DNA from: CAVXXD01 sp963765625
GTDB taxonomy: Bacteria; Actinomycetota; Geothermincolia; Geothermincolales; Geothermincolaceae
Direction: 5' to 3'
DNA: 64,000 bases
Assembly: GCA_963765625.1 (NCBI GenBank)
Contig: CAVXXD010000010.1
Location: forward strand, 372,001-436,000
The notes below the pieces were generated by a model, which made no database searches, had not been told where the DNA came from, and saw nothing but the letters and a program-made list of their open reading frames with translations. A program made the position numbers and the translations under genes. Numbering within the stretch: the stretch's first letter is position 1; each line of letters opens with the position of its first letter. Shown here one piece after another: positions 25,291-32,864 of the stretch.

Positions 25291-26799
25291 TCATTCCCCG
25301 GCGTGCTTGATCCCCAGGATGTCCAGCACGTGCTGGTCCAGCCCTATCCCACGAAGGCGCACCCGGTTGCCCCGCAGGCTCTCGATGGCGTTGATACCCA
25401 TGCCGCCGAGCATCTCCTTGATCTCGTGGGACCAGGCGTTGACCAGGTTGACCAGCCGTCGGGTGGCCACGTCGGGGTTGAGCCGCTTGGTCAGGTAGGG
25501 GTCCTGGGTGCAGATGCCCCAGTTGCAGTTGCCGGTGTAACACTTGCGGCAGACGTGGCAGCCCATGGCCACCAGGGCCGCCGTGCCCAGGTAGACCGCG
25601 TCCGCCCCCAGGGCGATGGCCTTGACCACGTCGGCCGAGTTGCGTACGCCGCCCGCCACCACGATGGAGGCGCGGTTGCGGATACCCTCTTCGCGCAGGC
25701 GGCTGTCCACCGCGGCCAGGGCCAGCTCGATGGGGATGCCCACGTTGTCGCGGATGCGGGTGGGGGCTGCCCCGGTGCCGCCACGGATGCCGTCGATGGC
25801 CACGATGTCCGCGCCGGCCCGCACTACGCCCGAGGCGATGGCGGCGGCGTTGTGGACAGCGGCTATCTTCACCGAGACCGGTTTGACCCAGTCGGTGGCT
25901 TCTTTTAAAGCATGGATGAGCTGGGCCAGGTCCTCGATGGAGTAGATGTCGTGGTGGGGCGCCGGCGAGATGGCGTCGCTTCCTTGCGGGATCATGCGGG
26001 TGCGCGAGATCGCCCGGCTCACTTTTTCCCCGGGAAGATGGCCGCCGATGCCCGGCTTGGCCCCCTGCCCTATCTTTATCTCCAGTGCCGCCGCCGCCTC
26101 CAGGTAGTCGGCGTGCACCCCGAAGCGGCCCGAGGCCACCTGGCAGATGGTGTTGGCGTTGTAGCGGTAGAGGTCCTTCGGCAGGCCGCCCTCACCGGTG
26201 TTGCAGTAGATGCCCAGCTCGGCTGCGGCGCGGGCCAGGGCCTCGCTGACGTTGTGGCTGATGGCGCCGTAAGAAATGGCCGAGAACATCAGGGGGGTGT
26301 CCAGCACCAGCTGCGGCCCCACACCCTCCGGCCGCCCGGTGGCCGGGTCGATCTTACCGCTGTAGGCGTCGGGCCTGGAACCCAGGTAAGTGCGCAGCTC
26401 CATGGGCTCACGCAGGGGGTCTATGGGCGGGTTGGTGACCTGGCTGGCGTCGAGGGTAATGTTGTCCCAGTAAATGGGGAACTCGCGCCCGCAGCCCATG
26501 CCGCTGAGCAATACGCCGCCCGTCTCCGCCTGCTTGTAGGTGTCCATCAGCTGCCCCATGGTCCAGTTGAAGTTCTCCGGGATGCGAGTGGGGTTGGGCC
26601 TCACGGTGAGGGCCCGGGTGGGGCAGAGGGTCACGCAGCGCAGGCAGCCGCAGCACTCGGTCTCGTCCGCGCGTACCTGGTCATCTTCTTCATCGTAGGT
26701 GTGGCAGCCGAAGGCGCACTGGCGGGCGCAGACCTCGCAGCGGATGCAGCGATAGTCATCCCGCTCGATGACGAACTCCGGCAGGGTGTAAGTCTTCAT
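25291..26799 (-). CDS. FMN-binding synthase subunit of split glutamate synthase, with N-terminal ferredoxin domain (GlxD/MgsC-like)
   Basis: 502 residues. Residues about 1-70 hold two 4Fe-4S clusters (CIRCEVCARQC and CCGCLRCVTLCP). The remainder is the glutamate synthase TIM barrel: MFSAISYGAIS, NTGEGGLPKDLY, KIGQGAKPGIGGHLPG, VSVKIAAVHN, IDGIRGGTGAAP, ALGADAVYLGTAALVAMGC. The Cys cluster CHVCRKCYTGNC is the 3Fe-4S site. It converts 2-oxoglutarate plus ammonia into glutamate. The fused ferredoxin domain indicates electrons reach FMN through Fe-S clusters, as in archaeal-type GltB. Its start overlaps the stop of the amidotransferase gene by 4 nt. Confidence 0.9.
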   Translation of the reverse strand: MKTYTLPEFVIERDDYRCIRCEVCARQCAFGCHTYDEEDDQVRADETECCGCLRCVTLCPTRALTVRPNPTRIPENFNWTMGQLMDTYKQAETGGVLLSGMGCGREFPIYWDNITLDASQVTNPPIDPLREPMELRTYLGSRPDAYSGKIDPATGRPEGVGPQLVLDTPLMFSAISYGAISHNVSEALARAAAELGIYCNTGEGGLPKDLYRYNANTICQVASGRFGVHADYLEAAAALEIKIGQGAKPGIGGHLPGEKVSRAISRTRMIPQGSDAISPAPHHDIYSIEDLAQLIHALKEATDWVKPVSVKIAAVHNAAAIASGVVRAGADIVAIDGIRGGTGAAPTRIRDNVGIPIELALAAVDSRLREEGIRNRASIVVAGGVRNSADVVKAIALGADAVYLGTAALVAMGCHVCRKCYTGNCNWGICTQDPYLTKRLNPDVATRRLVNLVNAWSHEIKEMLGGMGINAIESLRGNRVRLRGIGLDQHVLDILGIKHAGE

Positions 26800-27935
26800 G
26801 CCGGCACCAGCTCCCTGTTTCTTTCACGCTCCTCGACCGCGGACTCCAGCTCGAAGACGATGGGCCGGCCGCCCATGGGGGTCCAGGTGCGCTCCAGGCC
26901 GCCGTCGATGAGGTGGATGGGGGCTTCTTCCGAAGATATGTACATCATGTCGCCCGAGCACCCGGCCACCAGCGGCCGCAGGCGGATACGGTCGGTCAGC
27001 CCGATCATCCGGGTGCTGCTGGAAATAATGATGCTGAAAGGGCCGTTCATCAGCAGGCTGGGATAGATCATGCGCAGGGCCGTGGCCCGCTCCCGTTCCG
27101 CCGGCGGCATCAGGTCGATGCGGTCCCACATGAGCGGCGCGAACACCGCGGCCAGGTCGTCGATGTCCAGGCCGTGGCGGCGCATCAGCAGGTCCACGCC
27201 GTAGGCCAGCACCTCGGTATCGGTGTGGAGGGCGCAGTCGTAGCCGTACATCTCCAGGAAGCGGCGGTTGGTGCCGTAAGAAGAGATCTCGCCGTTGTGC
27301 ACCACCGACTTGTCCAGGATGTTGAAGGGGTGCGCCCCGCCCCACCAGCCCTGGGTGTTGGTGGGAAAGCGGCCGTGTGACACCCAGGTGTAGCCCTCGT
27401 ACTCGTCCAGGCGGAAGAAGCGCCCGATGTCCTCGGGAAAGCCCACGCCCTTGAAAACGCCCATGTCCTTGCCGCTGGAGAAGACGAAGGCGCCGTCGAT
27501 GCGGGAGTTGATGTGCATCACCGCGCGGACCATGAAATCGTCGTCTTCTTCATTTTCGAGAACACAACCCGGCCGGGGCAGGATGAAGTACCTCCACAGC
27601 AGGGGCGCGTCGGTGATCTCCGGCACGCGGCGGGTGGGGATGGGCTCGGCCCGCTCCAGGTCGAAGTTGGCCAGGAGGTAATGCTCGGTGTCCTCGCGGG
27701 CCTGCTCGTCGTCGAACATCATGTGCAGGGCGTAGAGCTCGGCCAGGGCGGGGTAGATGCCGTGTACGGCGAAGCCGCCGCCCAGCCCGTTGGAGCGGTC
27801 TTTCATGTTGGCGATGGCCCGGATGATGGGAGCCCCGTCGGTCTTGTCTCCCTTGAGGTTGATCATCCCGAAGATCGAACAACCCGAGAAATCCTTGTCG
27901 TCACGGAAAACCACGTTTCTCATCATTGGCCTCAT
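26796..27935 (-). CDS. Class II glutamine amidotransferase subunit of split glutamate synthase (GlxB/MgsA-like)
   Basis: About 379 residues. The ATG at 27935 overlaps the upstream TGA (ATGA); ATG 27926 is an alternative. DFSGCSIFGMIN puts the nucleophile Cys near residue 19, so the short propeptide would have to be cleaved to expose an N-terminal Cys. Other Ntn-hydrolase motifs are HGRFPTNTQGWWGGAHPF, VVHNGEISSYGTNRRFLE and HTDTEVLAYGVDLLMRR. It releases ammonia from glutamine for the FMN subunit. Its stop overlaps the start of the FMN subunit gene. Confidence 0.88.
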   Translation of the reverse strand: MRPMMRNVVFRDDKDFSGCSIFGMINLKGDKTDGAPIIRAIANMKDRSNGLGGGFAVHGIYPALAELYALHMMFDDEQAREDTEHYLLANFDLERAEPIPTRRVPEITDAPLLWRYFILPRPGCVLENEEDDDFMVRAVMHINSRIDGAFVFSSGKDMGVFKGVGFPEDIGRFFRLDEYEGYTWVSHGRFPTNTQGWWGGAHPFNILDKSVVHNGEISSYGTNRRFLEMYGYDCALHTDTEVLAYGVDLLMRRHGLDIDDLAAVFAPLMWDRIDLMPPAERERATALRMIYPSLLMNGPFSIIISSSTRMIGLTDRIRLRPLVAGCSGDMMYISSEEAPIHLIDGGLERTWTPMGGRPIVFELESAVEERERNRELVPA

Positions 27936-29266
27936 GCCTCCCTTCTCGCCGCGAGACCGGCTCTGCCCTGGAGCACGCGCGATTCGCGCACCGCCTTGGG
28001 CAGGTATATCTGTCCAAAAGAATCCGAAAGAAGCTGCCCCTTGACCCGCTTGAGGGGGGAGCGCTCCTGTATCAATGAGGTGAGGATGCCGGCCCGCTCG
28101 ATGTCGCCGGCGAAGATCATCCCCATCAGGACGTCGTCCCTTATCACGACCTTCTTGTAGCCCCCACCCGGCAGGCGGGCCGATACAACCTCGTAAGTGT
28201 CGTCGGGCGGGTTGACCACGCCGGCCGAAAGCACCGGCAGCCCGAAAAACTCCACCGAGTTGAGGCCCTGGGAGCCGGGGTATTCGCGCTCCTCCCCGGC
28301 CATGTTCCACCCGGCGTACTTGCCCTGCAGGACGGCGTTGGGCCAGAGGGCGTTGACCCGCGGCTCTTCCCAGACCAGGTCCCAGGCCTCGGCCACGTCG
28401 CCGGCGGCGTAGATGCCGGGGTGATCAGTTTCGAGGTGCTCGTCCACCAGGACGCCCCGGTTGACCTTAATGCCGGCCTCGCGGGCCAGGTTGGCGCGGG
28501 GTACCACGCCCACCGCCACCACCAGGGTGTCGAACTCGACCTCGGCGCCGCTCTCCAGCACCGCCGCGCCGCCGCCCTTGCCGGAGCCGCCCGGTCCGGC
28601 CCCCGGCTTCCCAGCGGGAACGATCTCCGCTACGCCCTGGCCGGTGATGACTTCCATCCCACTTGCCTGGCAGCGCTCGCTGACCATGCCGGAGACGGCG
28701 GTGTCGAGAGCGGCCGGCAGGATGCGGTCCATCTTCTCCACTACGGTGACCCGGGCGCCGCGGGCGTGGGCCGCCTCGGCCGCCTTGACGCCGATCAGCC
28801 CCGCGCCTATCACCAGCACCCGCCGCCCTTCCTTGCGGGTGGCCCGCATCAGGGCCTGGGCGTCGTCGTAGCTGATGAAGGTCTGGTAGGGCACATGGTC
28901 CAGCCCGGGCACCGGAGGGATGAAGGGTGCCGAGCCCGTGGCCAGGAGAAGCCTTCCAAAAGAAAGGGTGCGCCGGTCGCTGGTCTTTATCTTGCGGCTC
29001 GCCGCCTCGACGGCGGTGACCTTGATGCCCCGCTGGAAATCTATGTTGTTGGCTTCGTAAAAGTTGCGAGGCCGGTAGAGCATCCGGCGCAGGTCCGTCT
29101 GGCCCGCCACCAGGTAGGAGATCATGGGGCGCGAGTAGACGTGCATGCCGTCCTCGGAGAAGATGGCGATGCTGCCCCGGGGGTCGGCGGAGCGGATGGC
29201 CTGGGCGGCGTTGACCCCGGCGGCGGAGTTGCCCACTATCACGTAGTCGTATTTCCTCGGCGGCAT
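27932..29266 (-). CDS. FAD/NAD(P)-dependent oxidoreductase, electron-input subunit of glutamate synthase
   Basis: 444 residues of the pyridine nucleotide-disulfide oxidoreductase type I fold. The first GxGxxG-like motif is YVIVGNSAAGVNAA, the NAD(P) site is VLVIGAGLIGVKAAEAAHARG, and the second FAD motif is GIYAAGDVAEAWD. A Gly-rich, probably disordered insert (PAGKPGAGPGGSGKGGG) interrupts the NAD domain. It has no CxxxxC active-site pair, so it is not a disulfide reductase; it most resembles NirB/rubredoxin-reductase-like enzymes. It lies 4 nt after the ferredoxin gene and overlaps the amidotransferase gene, so it probably feeds electrons from NAD(P)H through the ferredoxin. Confidence 0.85.
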   Translation of the reverse strand: MPPRKYDYVIVGNSAAGVNAAQAIRSADPRGSIAIFSEDGMHVYSRPMISYLVAGQTDLRRMLYRPRNFYEANNIDFQRGIKVTAVEAASRKIKTSDRRTLSFGRLLLATGSAPFIPPVPGLDHVPYQTFISYDDAQALMRATRKEGRRVLVIGAGLIGVKAAEAAHARGARVTVVEKMDRILPAALDTAVSGMVSERCQASGMEVITGQGVAEIVPAGKPGAGPGGSGKGGGAAVLESGAEVEFDTLVVAVGVVPRANLAREAGIKVNRGVLVDEHLETDHPGIYAAGDVAEAWDLVWEEPRVNALWPNAVLQGKYAGWNMAGEEREYPGSQGLNSVEFFGLPVLSAGVVNPPDDTYEVVSARLPGGGYKKVVIRDDVLMGMIFAGDIERAGILTSLIQERSPLKRVKGQLLSDSFGQIYLPKAVRESRVLQGRAGLAARREA

Positions 29267-29270
29267 CGCT

Positions 29271-29708
29271 CTACACCTCCTCCATTACCAGGGCTTCGTT
29301 GGGGCAGTGGGCCACGCAGGCCGGCGTCTCCAGGTGGGGGCAGAGGTCGCACTTGGCCACCACGTGGTGCTCGTCTGAATCGCGACGGACCGCCCCGAAG
29401 GGGCAGACCAGGATGCAGGTCCAGCAGCCTATGCACTTGTCGGTGTCGTTGATGACCGCCCCGGTGACCTCATCGCGGCGCATGGCGCCGGAGAGGCAGG
29501 CGTCGATGCAGGGGGCGTCGTCGCAGTGGCGGCATTGCAGGGCGAATGAGACGGAGCCGGATTCTTCGACTTCCACCCGCTTGACCGGGCGTGCTTCGCG
29601 CTTGAAGGTCTTGATGATGTCGCGCGATTTCGAGTGCTCCACCATGCAGTGGATCTCACACAGGCGGCACCCGGTGCAGTACTCCTCTCGCGGAACTATC
29701 CTGACCAT
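29271..29708 (-). CDS. 4Fe-4S ferredoxin-type electron-transfer subunit
   Basis: 145 residues from ATG 29708, behind GAGGAATGAC. Four Cys clusters are seen: CTGCRLCEIHC, CRHCDDAPCIDAC, CIGCWTCILVCPFG and CDLCPHLETPACVAHCP. That is the HycB/DmsB-like arrangement for four Fe-S clusters. It is the first gene of the split glutamate synthase operon (29708 to 24394) and likely couples the FAD reductase to the Fe-S and FMN subunit. Electron donors outside the complex are unknown. Confidence 0.85.
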   Translation of the reverse strand: MVRIVPREEYCTGCRLCEIHCMVEHSKSRDIIKTFKREARPVKRVEVEESGSVSFALQCRHCDDAPCIDACLSGAMRRDEVTGAVINDTDKCIGCWTCILVCPFGAVRRDSDEHHVVAKCDLCPHLETPACVAHCPNEALVMEEV

Positions 29709-29872
29709 GTCATTCCTCGTTTCTCGTCTCAAGCGTCGCAATTGACGGCTGGCTTACGTTTACTCCCGCTGCCCCTCCAGCTGTCGGTCCGTCGCCCTTG
29801 ACAGAAACCGGCACGGCCACCTTCCGCGATCACCCCGGGCGCCTTGCGGGTCTTCCTTGACCCTTGTGTACC

Positions 29873-29954
29873 AGTAAGTAATCAGTAACCTATTGCTTAG
29901 TATAACCCCTGTTATTCGTGTTTTCAACACTTTATTAGCAATATTTTACTTACT
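29873..29954. promoter_or_regulatory. Inverted-repeat region between the glutamate synthase operon and the NrpR-like gene
   Basis: AGTAAGTAA (29873-29881) and ATTGCT (29892-29897) are mirrored by AGCAAT (29937-29942) and TTACTTACT (29946-29954). The intervening DNA is AT-rich, unlike the rest of the window. A second palindrome, GGGTC-N6-GACCC at 29848-29863, lies beside it. The position between divergent genes suggests an operator for the adjacent regulator, but no known consensus matches exactly. Confidence 0.4.
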
Positions 29955-29995
29955 TCGGCTCGGATGTTATGATATTGATCAGGAGGAAGATGGAT

Positions 29996-30985
29996 ATGAG
30001 CAGGGCATTGCAGACCAAGGAACTGGAGATCCTCGACATACTGCGCGAAGCGGGGCGGCCGCTGGGAGCGCGGCTGCTCGCCCAGAAACTGGCGGGGCGC
30101 GGAGTCGAACTGAACGAACGTACCGTGGGCTACCACCTTCTTTTAATGGACGAACGCGGGCTCACCCGCATGGAGGGAGAGCGGGGCCGGGTCCCCACCG
30201 GGCAGGGCCTGCAAGAGCTGGAGCGGGCGCGCGCCACCGAGCGGATCGGCTTCGTCAGTTCGCGCATCGACTCCCTCGCCTACAAGACCACCTTCGACAT
30301 GTCTACGGGTAAGGGCGAGCTGGTGGTCAACTTCTCCCTAGTCCCCCGCCGGGACTTGGCGGAAGCGCTGCGCATCATCCGCCGGGTAGTCGCAGCTGGC
30401 TACTGCCTCTCGGACCTGATGGTGGTGCGGGAGGAAGGCGAGCGCGTGGGCGACGTGATGGTGCCCGAAGGGCAAGCCGGCATCGGCACGGTCTGCAGCG
30501 TCAGCCTCAACGCCGTCCTGCTGAAGCAGGCCATCCCGGTGGTCTCCCGCTTCGGCGGACTGCTGGAGATAACCGGGGGCAAGCCCTCCCGCTTCCTGGA
30601 GATAATCAGCTACGAGGGGAGCACTCTCGACCCCATCGAGATATTCATCAAGGGCGGCATGACCCGGGTCAGGGACGCCACCGAAGAAGGGGAGGGCATC
30701 GTCTGCGCCTCCTTCCGAGAAGTGCCCGCCGACTCCCTGGACCTCGTCCGCGAAACGGTGGAATCCATGAAGGCCTTTCACCTGGGGGATTTCATCATCT
30801 GGGGTAAACCCAGCCAGGCTTTCCTGCAGGTGCCGGTAGGCCGGGGTCGCCTGGGGCTGGTGGTGGCCGGCGGCCTCAACCCGGTGGCGGCGGTGGAGGA
30901 GGCGGGCATCCCCACCGAGAGCAAGGCCATGGGGTCCATGGTCGATTATGCCGAGCTGACCCCGGTGGCCAAGCTGAAGATATAG
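29996..30985 (+). CDS. NrpR-like transcriptional regulator (winged helix plus DUF128/NrpR domain)
   Basis: 329 residues from ATG 29996, with AGGAGG nine nt upstream; ATG 29990 is closer and less well spaced. Residues about 5-65 are a winged helix (ALQTKELEILDILREAGRPL, RTVGYHLLLMDERGL). The rest is one NrpR regulatory domain: TFDMSTGKGELVVNFSLV, GIGTVCSVSLNAVLLKQ, RFGGLLEI, and the C-terminal VVAGGLNPVAAVEEAGI. In methanogens NrpR represses nitrogen genes and is released by 2-oxoglutarate. Here it diverges from the glutamate synthase operon, so nitrogen control is plausible. Archaeal NrpR proteins often carry two such domains; this has one. Confidence 0.8.
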   Translation: MSRALQTKELEILDILREAGRPLGARLLAQKLAGRGVELNERTVGYHLLLMDERGLTRMEGERGRVPTGQGLQELERARATERIGFVSSRIDSLAYKTTFDMSTGKGELVVNFSLVPRRDLAEALRIIRRVVAAGYCLSDLMVVREEGERVGDVMVPEGQAGIGTVCSVSLNAVLLKQAIPVVSRFGGLLEITGGKPSRFLEIISYEGSTLDPIEIFIKGGMTRVRDATEEGEGIVCASFREVPADSLDLVRETVESMKAFHLGDFIIWGKPSQAFLQVPVGRGRLGLVVAGGLNPVAAVEEAGIPTESKAMGSMVDYAELTPVAKLKI

Positions 30986-30991
30986 GGCTTC

Positions 30992-31783
30992 TTAACTCTC
31001 CTGTTTCTTTCCCGCTTCGCGGAAGCGCGACCGGTGCACCGGGCAGGCCGCTACGCAGAGGCCGCAGCGCAGCCCGCTCATCCCCGGCAGGCCCAGCTTG
31101 ATGTAGTACTTCAGACAGGCGGCCTTGTCCGTGCCGCGCCCGTCCTTTTCCAGCGCGTGGGCCGGGCAGGCCTTGACGCAGGCATACCCGCACTTTTCGG
31201 GCCGGCAGAGAGACGGCGGGAGCGGCCGGCCGGCGGGGAGCTCGGCGTCGGTGAGCAGGGCGACGAAGCGCAGCCTGGTGCCATGCTCCGGTGAAAGCAG
31301 CAGGTTGTTGACCCCGATCTCGCCCAGCCCCGCTTCCACCGCCATGTGGCGGTAGGAGAGGTTCTCCCAGATAACCTTGGCGTTGACCACCTCATGAATC
31401 CTGGGCAGGGTGACCAGATGGCGTACGAGCTTGAGCATGCCGGGCGAGCGTTTCTCCAGATTCCACCCCGGCATCTCCAGGTACGGGATGGGGAAGACCG
31501 CGTGGCCCTGCGACTGCAGATATCCGGCCACCTCGAAGAGGGATTCGTTCAGCCTGGCGTTGGCCATGTGAAAGTTGGCGGTGTACTCCCGACGCGTGCC
31601 CGGGATGCCGTCCAGGGGGACATCCAGCATGCGCCTGCCCACCAGCACAATGGAGCGGGCTCCCTGCAGATAGTCGGAGGGGCGGTGGCCAGCCGGCGCC
31701 TTCTCGCCGTAGGCCTTCGCGTCCGCCACCCCGAAAACGTCGAGGCCGGCCATATCCTCCAGCTTCTTATAAAGATCCGTCAT
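30992..31783 (-). CDS. Epoxyqueuosine-reductase-like 4Fe-4S protein
   Basis: 263 residues from ATG 31783 behind GGGAGGTGAGT. The C-terminal part has two Fe-S binding clusters: CRPEKCGYACVKACP and CGLCVAACPVHR. The central part (AVEAGLGEIGVNNLLLSPEHG) resembles QueG and reductive-dehalogenase-like proteins (G-x-GWxGKNxLLI in QueG). It lacks the full QueG length and HEAT-repeat tail, so a queuosine role is not established. It may be one of the uncharacterised cobalamin or Fe-S oxidoreductases that share this fold. It converges on the NrpR-like gene with a 6-nt gap. Confidence 0.7.
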   Translation of the reverse strand: MTDLYKKLEDMAGLDVFGVADAKAYGEKAPAGHRPSDYLQGARSIVLVGRRMLDVPLDGIPGTRREYTANFHMANARLNESLFEVAGYLQSQGHAVFPIPYLEMPGWNLEKRSPGMLKLVRHLVTLPRIHEVVNAKVIWENLSYRHMAVEAGLGEIGVNNLLLSPEHGTRLRFVALLTDAELPAGRPLPPSLCRPEKCGYACVKACPAHALEKDGRGTDKAACLKYYIKLGLPGMSGLRCGLCVAACPVHRSRFREAGKKQES

Positions 31784-31965
31784 ACTCACCTCCCGATCAC
31801 CTACATTATAACGTCCCAGGTCGATGTGGAGGGTGTGGAGGCTGGTGACAGGCACCCTGTGGAGGGGAGGCGAGCGCATGATTACTCTCATAGCCGACCG
31901 AATCCTCAAGAAATAACATGGAGCGTACGATAGATAGAGCAGCGACACGAGGTGGGACGGGTTTT

Positions 31966-32742
31966 ATGAAGTACATGTTCAAGTACAGTCTGATAGCTTC
32001 GGTGGCATTACTGGCGGCTTCCCTGGCCATGTTCGTCGCCAGCGCCTGGACGGGAGACTCTCTCGCGTCCGCCATCAACACTATCCAGTTCGTCCTGGTG
32101 CTCCTGGCCGTGGCCCAGGCTTACATCCTCTTCTCACGCCTGGATAAAGGGACCATCGTGCATCGCCTGTGGGGACTGGTCAGCGTGGCTATGTCGGTGG
32201 TCCTGGTTGGCGTGGTCTGCGAACTGATCAACGGCTACGCGGGCGAGTGGAAGATACCGCAGGACGTCGTCCTCCTCGTCTACCTGGTGGTCTGGCTCAT
32301 CCTGCTCGCTTACCCCTTCTTTCTCTACTCCGCCTTCCGGAGCACCGGCCTGCCCCTCGACTGGCGGGCCATCTCCAGGGTGGTCCCATCCCTGGCCATC
32401 CTGGGCATAGCCTCCATGGTGGTGGTGCTGATACCGCTGGCCACCAGCGACCTGGACGCAGGGACCAAGGTATCCAACTTCGTGGCGATAATCGTCGGCC
32501 TGGTGGGGGTGGGTACTTCGGCCGTCTTCACCATGACCATGGGACGCGGGCGCGCCGGCAAGCCCTGGCTCTTTATCGGCCTGACCTTCCTGAGCATCGT
32601 CATCCAGACCATCATCACCACCCAGGTGACCATGGTAGCCGGCTCCATGCGGGTGCTGGAGCCGGCCAACTTCTTCCTCCAGTTGGGGTACGTCTTCCTG
32701 ATCGCCGGGGAGTATTACCAGTACCAGCTGATCGCCGAATGA
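31966..32742 (+). CDS. Seven-transmembrane integral membrane protein, unknown family
   Basis: 258 residues from ATG 31966 (GAGGTGGG upstream; ATG 31918 has no ribosome binding site). Seven hydrophobic helices at even spacing, no extramembrane domain, and a short C-tail (EYYQYQLIAE). The layout resembles 7TM sensor modules such as those preceding histidine kinases, but nothing is attached here. No motif was recognised. Confidence 0.65.
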   Translation: MKYMFKYSLIASVALLAASLAMFVASAWTGDSLASAINTIQFVLVLLAVAQAYILFSRLDKGTIVHRLWGLVSVAMSVVLVGVVCELINGYAGEWKIPQDVVLLVYLVVWLILLAYPFFLYSAFRSTGLPLDWRAISRVVPSLAILGIASMVVVLIPLATSDLDAGTKVSNFVAIIVGLVGVGTSAVFTMTMGRGRAGKPWLFIGLTFLSIVIQTIITTQVTMVAGSMRVLEPANFFLQLGYVFLIAGEYYQYQLIAE

Positions 32743-32758
32743 CCCCATTGATGTAGAG

Positions 32759-32795
32759 GGTGTGGAGGTTCATGCCTGTCCTCAACCTCCACACC
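32759..32795. repeat. Hairpin GGTGTGGAGGTT ... AACCTCCACACC
   Basis: Perfect 12-bp arms around a 13-nt loop, 17 nt after a stop and about 70 nt before the amidase start. A related GGGTGTGGAGG stretch plus GGTGACAGGCACC lies at about 31830-31856. No T-run follows, so terminator activity is uncertain. Confidence 0.5.
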
Positions 32796-32864
32796 TGGCA
32801 GAGTGGTAAAATTCAGGCCAGGGAAACAACTCGAGAAGAAGAATCGTGCGTAAAGGGGGTCTTA

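Noticed and set aside
27936..28310. An N-terminal extension of the amidotransferase subunit
   Set aside because: It overlaps the FAD oxidoreductase gene in another frame, and its sequence is Arg/Gly-rich shadow; the ATGA overlap at 27932-27935 gives a natural start.
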